From NCBI RefSeq assembly GCF_003350295.1, contig NZ_QLYY01000006.1, positions 62,001 to 126,000 on the forward strand: 64,000 nucleotides of DNA. Direction: 5' to 3'. This DNA comes from Vibrio tetraodonis (GTDB taxonomy: Bacteria > Pseudomonadota > Gammaproteobacteria > Enterobacterales > Vibrionaceae). A program made the translations under genes and the position numbers. Positions 58,625 to 64,000 of this stretch are shown here, piece by piece; the stretch's first letter is position 1, and each line of letters opens with the position of its first letter. The notes below the pieces were generated by a model. The model worked only from the letters and a program-made list of their open reading frames with translations. It was not told the DNA's origin and did not search any database.

Positions 58625-59194
58625 TTATTTTTTGTCGCGATCTCTTGAGCGCTGACGGAGTAATTTCTGTTGCTGATAGAGTGCTGCTTTTATCAAAAGA
58701 TCTTCGTCTTGGTCACGCAGTAAATCATATTTTATCGTTATTAGGAAATCATCACCATCTTTGTCGTTACTTTCAACGTGTCCATAACAGTAAACAGCGG
58801 TTGCAGGGTGTTCAATAAACATCTTCACCCTAACTTTTGTTCCCACAGATAAAGCAGAATCGGCGCTATAGCAGAATTTGCTGGCACCGAACGACAAGGT
58901 TTGATAGCGATACTGCTCGTTGTCTTGCTGAGAAAGCATAAAGGTCAAGAGCAAATTAAGCTTTGAGTTTTGCGCATCAAGTAAATCAATCACGTATTTA
59001 AAATCAATACTTTTCATTTCGGCTCGAGCATGATCGTTTAAAATATCGAGATGACTGAATTCACTTGCGACAAGGAAAGGGGCAGGAATTTCACGTTCGA
59101 ACTGCTCATAACTTGGTAAAACCTCAGTGCTGGGTAAAGGTTCGACGTTAACAGACATTTTATGATGTACGGTAAAATATTCTTGCTCAGACAT
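58625..59194 (-). CDS. PilZ-domain protein, PlzB-like, lacking the c-di-GMP motif
   Basis: 189 aa from the ATG at 59194 (AAGGAA upstream; a TTG at 59200 is the only longer start). The C-terminal half matches PilZ topology (LSFGASKFCYSADSALSVGTKVRVKMF) but neither RxxxR nor D/NxSxxG is complete, so direct c-di-GMP binding is doubtful. By position between mfd and lolC it is the counterpart of V. cholerae PlzB. It probably acts as a partner-binding or regulatory protein. Only 7 nt separate it from mfd, so the two may be co-transcribed. Confidence 0.82.
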   Translation of the reverse strand: MSEQEYFTVHHKMSVNVEPLPSTEVLPSYEQFEREIPAPFLVASEFSHLDILNDHARAEMKSIDFKYVIDLLDAQNSKLNLLLTFMLSQQDNEQYRYQTLSFGASKFCYSADSALSVGTKVRVKMFIEHPATAVYCYGHVESNDKDGDDFLITIKYDLLRDQDEDLLIKAALYQQQKLLRQRSRDRDKK

Positions 59195-59359
59195 ACGCAA
59201 ATTCCTTAAAGCTATGTCTTGATTATCGTCATAAGCAGCAACTAATCAAGATATCTCATTGTTTCGTGCATAATTTGACGCCATTTTAGCGAATAAGGAC
59301 TACAACCTAGGGCGATAAATCGTTACAGTAACGGCTATCAAACGTTTTTGGTAATAACT

Positions 59360-60565
59360 ATGTTCCATCCTGTATCTGCCTTTATTGGTCTTCGTTATTT
59401 ACGTGGACGCTCGGGTGATAGGTTCAGCCGTTTTGTTTCCTATATGTCGACGGCGGGCATCACCATTGGTGTGATGTCTCTGGTGACGGTACTTTCGGTA
59501 ATGAACGGTTTTGAAGCGCAATTGAAAGGCCGCATCTTGGGCGTTTTACCCCAAGCGATAGTGTCTTATGCCGACGGAAGAACACCGAATACCTCCCCTC
59601 CTGACTTTCTTGAGCAATTGCCGAGTTCAGCTTTACCAGAACCTATTGTTCAAGGAGAAGCGGTTATTCAAAGTGCCAACACGCTATCAGCGGGCTTGTT
59701 GATAGGCGTAAAGCCTAACGAGTATGATCCGATAGAATCTTTCTTGGTGGCTGGAAGGCTTTCCTCTCTGAAGTCAGGGCAATACCAAGTTGTGATTGGC
59801 CAAAGTTTGGCGCGAGGGTTGAAAGTCTCGGTTGGCGACAAAGTGCGTCTTATGGTCACAAGTGCTAGTCAGTTTACCCCACTCGGTCGCATTCCAAGTC
59901 AACGAATTTTTACCGTAGCTGGTATTTATAATACAGGCTCGGACGTCGACTCCCAGCTAATAGTGACCCATATCGATGATGCAGCTCGTCTGCTTCGATT
60001 ACCCACAAACACAATCACAGGTTGGCGATTATTCTTTGATGATCCTTTTGTTGTCAGCGATCTAGGCAGTAAAGCCTTGCCAGATGGCTGGAAATGGCAA
60101 GACTGGCGGGATCAACGTGGTGAGCTATTCCAAGCGGTTCGGATGGAAAAAAATATGATGGGTTTGATGCTTGGTCTTATTATCGGCGTTGCTGCGTTTA
60201 ACATTATATCTGCTCTTATTATGGTGGTAATGGAAAAGCAATCAGAAGTAGCCATATTGAAGACTCAAGGTATGACAAAGGCTCAGCTGATAGGTGTTTT
60301 CATGGTTCAAGGGGCGAGCAGTGGTGTTCTTGGATCAATTATTGGGGGAGGGCTTGGTGTTTTGTTGGCCTCTAACCTAAATTCTATACTCGACAGTGCC
60401 GGTGTTGCTTTGCTCTCGGTTGGCGGGCAACTGCCTGTATTAGTGAACCCTTTCCAAATCGGAACTGTGATCATAATGGCCATTGCTCTGAGTTTATTGG
60501 CGACGCTTTTCCCTTCTTATCGTGCATCTTCTATTAAACCTGCTGAGGCTTTGAGATATGAATAA
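59360..60565 (+). CDS. lolC: Lipoprotein-releasing ABC transporter permease LolC
   Basis: Inner-membrane subunit of LolCDE, which extracts lipoproteins destined for the outer membrane and hands them to LolA. 401 aa, with one N-terminal helix (about 20-45), a large periplasmic domain (about 50-265) and three C-terminal helices. ATG at 59360; an in-frame TTG at 59348 would add four residues. The stop overlaps lolD by eight bases. Confidence 0.94.
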   Translation: MFHPVSAFIGLRYLRGRSGDRFSRFVSYMSTAGITIGVMSLVTVLSVMNGFEAQLKGRILGVLPQAIVSYADGRTPNTSPPDFLEQLPSSALPEPIVQGEAVIQSANTLSAGLLIGVKPNEYDPIESFLVAGRLSSLKSGQYQVVIGQSLARGLKVSVGDKVRLMVTSASQFTPLGRIPSQRIFTVAGIYNTGSDVDSQLIVTHIDDAARLLRLPTNTITGWRLFFDDPFVVSDLGSKALPDGWKWQDWRDQRGELFQAVRMEKNMMGLMLGLIIGVAAFNIISALIMVVMEKQSEVAILKTQGMTKAQLIGVFMVQGASSGVLGSIIGGGLGVLLASNLNSILDSAGVALLSVGGQLPVLVNPFQIGTVIIMAIALSLLATLFPSYRASSIKPAEALRYE

Positions 60566-61244
60566 ACTCCTTCAATGTCATAATATTTGTAAAACATACC
60601 GAGAAGGATCGATTGACACTCAAGTCCTCAAAGGGGTTAGCTTTGAGTTACAAAAAGGTGAACTGGCTTCGATCATTGGCTCATCAGGGTCGGGTAAAAG
60701 TACATTGCTTCATATTCTGGGGACACTTGATGACGCAACAGAAGGAGAGGTAAGTATTCTTGGGCAGAACGTCGCGTCTTTAAGTTCGAACAAGCAAGCC
60801 AAGCTTCGTAATCAGCATCTTGGCTTTGTGTATCAATTTCACCATCTTTTGGCCGATTTTAGCGCGCTAGAAAATGTCGCCATGCCGCTTTTAATTGGCG
60901 GAGAAAAATCAGCCAAAGCTAAACAGGCTGCTAAAGCTTTACTAGATAAAGTTGGATTAAGTCACCGCTTGGACCATCGGCCTTCCGAGTTGTCTGGGGG
61001 AGAGCGCCAGCGCGTTGCCATAGCCCGTGCACTTGTTAACAACCCCTCTTTAGTGCTTGCTGACGAACCAACTGGCAATCTTGATTACCAAACGGCGCTG
61101 TCAATTTACGATCTAATGCGCGAGTTAAACCAAGAATCAGGAACGGCATTTCTGGTGGTGACTCATGATGGAGAGTTAGCTGCAAAAATGGATAAGCAGT
61201 TGCACATGCAAGATGGTTTGCTGCTTGATGTGGGGGGAGTCTAG
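60558..61244 (+). CDS. lolD: Lipoprotein-releasing ABC transporter ATPase LolD
   Basis: ATPase of LolCDE, 228 aa: Walker [10 protein letters not shown] near residue 42, signature [18 protein letters not shown] and VTHD. It overlaps lolC by eight bases and ends one base before the GTG of lolE, whose ribosome binding site lies in the final codons of lolD. Confidence 0.96.
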   Translation: MNKLLQCHNICKTYREGSIDTQVLKGVSFELQKGELASIIGSSGSGKSTLLHILGTLDDATEGEVSILGQNVASLSSNKQAKLRNQHLGFVYQFHHLLADFSALENVAMPLLIGGEKSAKAKQAAKALLDKVGLSHRLDHRPSELSGGERQRVAIARALVNNPSLVLADEPTGNLDYQTALSIYDLMRELNQESGTAFLVVTHDGELAAKMDKQLHMQDGLLLDVGGV

Positions 61245-61245
61245 T

Positions 61246-62490
61246 GTGTTTTCTTCATTATCATTATTAATTGGTAGCCGCTTTAGTCGTGCCAAGCAGC
61301 GAAATAAAATGGTGTCGTTTATTTCATTATCTTCCACTATCGGTATCACAGTTGGCGTCGCGGTCATTATCATAGGGTTGTCGGCAATGAATGGCTTTGA
61401 GAGAGAACTCAAGGAGCGCGTTCTATCAGTCATTGCTCATGGTGAGTTTGAAGGGGTAAGAGGACCTATCTTCGATTGGCAATCTGTGATGCAGCAAGCT
61501 GAAAAGCACCCCAAAATTGAAGCGGCAGCTCCCTATGTAACCATTACAGCGTTGGCAGAAAAAGGCAATAAAGTCAAAGCGCTGGAAGTTCGTGGAGTGG
61601 ACGCAGAGTTGGAATCTAAGGTGTCTAGCATCAATCGTTATGTAGATGGCAAGGCATGGCAAGACTTTATGCCTGGCAAACAACAGGTGATTCTGGGTCA
61701 AGGAGTCGCGACGTATTTAGGAGTGTCAGAAGGCGATTATCTTACACTTATGATCCCGACATCAGGTTCCACTACTCGAGTACAAGCGCCAAAGCGAGTT
61801 CGAGTTAAGGTTGCTGGTTTGCTCAAACTCAACGGGCAGATTGACCATAATCTTGCAATCGTGCCTTTAGAAGACGCTCAGAAATACGCTCAGCTTACTG
61901 GTGCTGTTACCGGTGTAGCCTTGAAAGTTTCTGATGTTCTCAATGCAACACAAATTGTGCGTGAAGCAGGCAATACCTTAGATGTTTATGTGTATCTGCG
62001 CAGTTGGCAACAAGAATATGGCTTCTTGTATAGAGACATTCAACTTGTTAGGACGATAATGTATCTTGTTATGGTTCTGGTAATCGGTGTTGCTAGCTTT
62101 AACATTGTATCGACGCTCATGATGGCGGTAAAAGATCGCGCGGGAGAAATTGCGATATTAAGAACAATGGGGGCGACGGATGGCTTGGTGAAGCGAATTT
62201 TTATTTGGCAAGGCGTTTTTTCTGGAGTCTTAGGTAGTTTAGTAGGCAGCGTATTCGGTGTTTTGGTTGCAGCGAATTTGACTTATCTCATCACGTTATT
62301 GGAAAAAGCCATTGGGCATCAATTTCTTTCTGGTGATATTTATTTTGTTGACTTTTTACCCTCCGAAATTGTCTGGACAGACATAATTCTTGTTTCAGGA
62401 ACGGCGATTATCTTAAGTTTACTTGCGACTTGGTATCCTGCATCACGTGCATCTAAACTAAATCCTGCCTTAGTCTTGAGCTCTAAATAA
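61246..62490 (+). CDS. lolE: Lipoprotein-releasing ABC transporter permease LolE
   Basis: Second permease of LolCDE, 414 aa, with the same one-plus-three helix arrangement and the segment VSFISLSSTIGITVGVAVI near its first helix. The GTG at 61246 follows a GGGGGGAG six bases upstream; the longer ATG frame from 61213 lies inside lolD and is unlikely. A strong terminator follows. Confidence 0.95.
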   Translation: MFSSLSLLIGSRFSRAKQRNKMVSFISLSSTIGITVGVAVIIIGLSAMNGFERELKERVLSVIAHGEFEGVRGPIFDWQSVMQQAEKHPKIEAAAPYVTITALAEKGNKVKALEVRGVDAELESKVSSINRYVDGKAWQDFMPGKQQVILGQGVATYLGVSEGDYLTLMIPTSGSTTRVQAPKRVRVKVAGLLKLNGQIDHNLAIVPLEDAQKYAQLTGAVTGVALKVSDVLNATQIVREAGNTLDVYVYLRSWQQEYGFLYRDIQLVRTIMYLVMVLVIGVASFNIVSTLMMAVKDRAGEIAILRTMGATDGLVKRIFIWQGVFSGVLGSLVGSVFGVLVAANLTYLITLLEKAIGHQFLSGDIYFVDFLPSEIVWTDIILVSGTAIILSLLATWYPASRASKLNPALVLSSK

Positions 62491-62494
62491 AGCC

Positions 62495-62533
62495 ACAAAG
62501 ATTAAAGGGCCACTTGGGCCCTTTAATCTTTGT
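62495..62533. terminator. 17-bp perfect hairpin between lolE and DUF2062 gene
   Basis: Positions 62495-62511 pair exactly with 62517-62533 around five bases, including GGGCC/GGCCC at the top of the stem. It lies between convergent genes. T-runs are short, so strength comes from the long stem. Confidence 0.8.
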
Positions 62534-62575
62534 ATGACATGTCAGTTTTACTAAATCTAACCATTCATCGAAAAC

Positions 62576-63121
62576 CTAATCTTTGCGCTTTCCTTTCTTT
62601 AGTAACCTACCTAATCTGATTTTTCTTTGCTGCCAGCTTCTCACAACAGAATAGCGCCAAAGTGCTTTAATACCGAAGTATCCAGCAATGGCTGAGACAA
62701 TGCCACAAATCATGCAGCCGAGTATGAAAGGAGGACCAATGGTACTCATTTGCTGCATGATAAAGTCCCACGATAACTCGAAATGAAAGGGTTGCGGAGG
62801 GGTATGCATGACCACAGCGCCGACTTTATAAGCAAAGTAAAACAGTACGGGCATGGTTATCGGGTTGCTTACCCAAACAAGTGCGACAGACAGAGGAAGG
62901 TTAACACCACATACAATCGCTAAGCCAGCTGACATAATCATTTGGCTTGGTAAAGGTACGAAAGCCATAAACAAACCAACAGCGAACGCCCCTGAAGCTG
63001 AACGACGATTCAGGCACCAGAGGTTAGGGTTGTAAAGCACGTTACCAAAAATTTTCAATGCTTTCTGGCGTTTTATGACTTCATGGTCAGGCATAAAACG
63101 TTTTATGAGTTTTCTTGGCAT
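62576..63121 (-). CDS. DUF2062 family inner-membrane protein
   Basis: 181 aa with three to four hydrophobic helices (about 50-75, 78-100 and 130-155) and basic termini ending GRLLKKGKRKD. The family start MPRKLIKRFMPDHEVI supports the ATG at 63121; a GTG at 63157 would add 12 residues but overlap comEC. Function unknown; in Vibrio it is the usual neighbour of lolCDE and comEC. Confidence 0.88.
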   Translation of the reverse strand: MPRKLIKRFMPDHEVIKRQKALKIFGNVLYNPNLWCLNRRSASGAFAVGLFMAFVPLPSQMIMSAGLAIVCGVNLPLSVALVWVSNPITMPVLFYFAYKVGAVVMHTPPQPFHFELSWDFIMQQMSTIGPPFILGCMICGIVSAIAGYFGIKALWRYSVVRSWQQRKIRLGRLLKKGKRKD

Positions 63122-63129
63122 AGGGAAAT

Positions 63130-64000
63130 ATGACTCTCTTTTTAAATTACTGGACACTCATTTCGTTTTGTTTCCTTATCTCGACCGCCCAGTTTTGGTG
63201 GACCGCGCCATCATGGCCATGGGTGTTTCCCTGTATATTGATTCTGATACTCAGTATAAGGTTAAAATTGCTAAAATGGTGTGTTGGATTGCTCATTGCT
63301 TGCTTAATACTCATAATACGCATTAACTGTGTGTACTATCAGCAAGAGATCCTTTTCCAAGATGGTCCAAATATTACCATAAATGCGGAGGTTGACAGCT
63401 TTTTTAAGCAAATAAATCACGGTTTTCACGGTAAAATAACTGTCACTGCTATTAACGGAAAGTCTATTTTAGGCCCTCTTAGACCCAGCATATGGTTAGT
63501 GTCACCTATCCTTCTTGTTTCTAATGACAAAATCCGAGCAAAAGTCAAACTAAAGCCCATAACTGGATACCTTAATGATGTTGGATTTGATGCTGAGAAA
63601 TTTGCTTTGCAGCAGGGCGTGGTAGGCCGAGGCAGTGTATTAGCTGACTATAGCTATTGGATTATAAATTCAGGGTCTGTGCGCTTTTCTTGGTACAACC
63701 AAGTGAAAAACTCAATAGATTCCTTGATGGGCAAAGGAATAATACTGGCTTTGACCTTTGGTATAAGAGATGAATTATCCACTGAGGTAAAGCGTCAACT
63801 CAAAGCCAGTGGTCTCAGTCATCTAATTGCGATATCTGGATTGCACATTGGGATTGTGTTCGGTATTGGTTGGTTTGTCGGCAAACTGCTTTTTCGGATT
63901 TTTTTTCGTTGGAGAAGTACTCCGATGGTTGTGGCGATCTTGTGTAGCGTTTGTTACGCATGGCTCGCAGGTTTTTCGATTCCAACGCAAAGGGCGGTCA
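63130..64000 (+). CDS. comEC: DNA internalisation protein ComEC/Rec2 (3' end outside window)
   Basis: Inner-membrane channel for single-stranded DNA uptake during natural transformation, which in Vibrio is induced on chitin. The frame runs from the ATG at 63130 to the right edge (290 codons), so the C-terminal metallo-beta-lactamase-like part is cut. Visible are two N-terminal helices (about 7-50), an OB-fold-like periplasmic domain (about 70-165) and the start of the Competence domain with LSHLIAISGLHIG near residue 235. An in-frame stop six bases upstream of the ATG rules out an earlier start. Confidence 0.95.
   Translation, partial: MTLFLNYWTLISFCFLISTAQFWWTAPSWPWVFPCILILILSIRLKLLKWCVGLLIACLILIIRINCVYYQQEILFQDGPNITINAEVDSFFKQINHGFHGKITVTAINGKSILGPLRPSIWLVSPILLVSNDKIRAKVKLKPITGYLNDVGFDAEKFALQQGVVGRGSVLADYSYWIINSGSVRFSWYNQVKNSIDSLMGKGIILALTFGIRDELSTEVKRQLKASGLSHLIAISGLHIGIVFGIGWFVGKLLFRIFFRWRSTPMVVAILCSVCYAWLAGFSIPTQRAV

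Overview
This window looks like a piece of the main chromosome of a marine Vibrio (Gammaproteobacteria, Vibrionaceae). The species cannot be fixed from sequence alone. The evidence is a set of Vibrio-typical genes and gene orders: csiV beside mfd, a PilZ gene and lolCDE; nhaB-fadR next to a homologue of the V. cholerae VC1899 protein; ald/lrp/ftsK/dsbB; divergent ackA-pta and yfbV; an aminopeptidase very close to the secreted Vibrio (Aeromonas) proteolytica enzyme; and an integron attC-like site beside ndh. No rRNA, tRNA, CRISPR array, complete IS or prophage was found.

Region 1 (1-16 kb) is a secretion and foraging block. It holds a vibriolysin-like M4 metalloprotease cut by the left edge, a five-gene MacA/TolC/MacB-type exporter (adaptor, outer-membrane channel, two permeases, ATPase), an AA10 lytic polysaccharide monooxygenase, a trypsin-like protease and an M28 aminopeptidase that both end in a PPC domain, and two chemoreceptors placed among them. 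Region 2 (16-19 kb) has a strongly foldable 110-nt segment, a PLP-dependent decarboxylase and an orphan ProX-type binding protein. Region 3 (19.3-25 kb) is a complete oppABCDF oligopeptide importer with a long structured leader. Extracellular peptidases, chemoreceptors and Opp together suggest a coherent peptide-scavenging strategy, but this is inferred from neighbourhood.

Region 4 (25-41.4 kb) is mostly core chromosome: glutathionyl-hydroquinone reductase, a GGDEF protein, ackA-pta with divergent yfbV, ald and divergent lrp, ftsK, nhaB-dsbB, fadR, and a CARF plus PD-(D/E)XK nuclease of the Can2/Card1 (DUF1887) type with no CRISPR genes nearby. Region 5 (41.7-50.4 kb) is the hinT - COG3014 lipoprotein - ycfL - lpoB - thiK - ycfP - ndh neighbourhood. 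It lacks nagZ and has a Pmp3-like peptide, a BCCT carrier and an LprI-like lipoprotein placed before ndh.

Region 6 (50.4-54.3 kb) is the clearest accessory patch. It contains an attC-like site, an unknown secreted protein, about 0.9 kb of decayed non-coding DNA, a divergent subtilisin-like protease with an intact triad, and a GNAT acetyltransferase. Region 7 (54.3-64 kb) returns to core envelope and DNA functions: csiV, mfd, a PilZ protein without the c-di-GMP motif, lolCDE, a DUF2062 membrane protein, and comEC cut by the right edge.

Most convergent or tandem gene ends carry clear intrinsic terminators, many of them bidirectional. The strongest candidates for new biology are the stand-alone CARF nuclease, the structured element at 16.0-16.1 kb, and the attC-linked patch after ndh.
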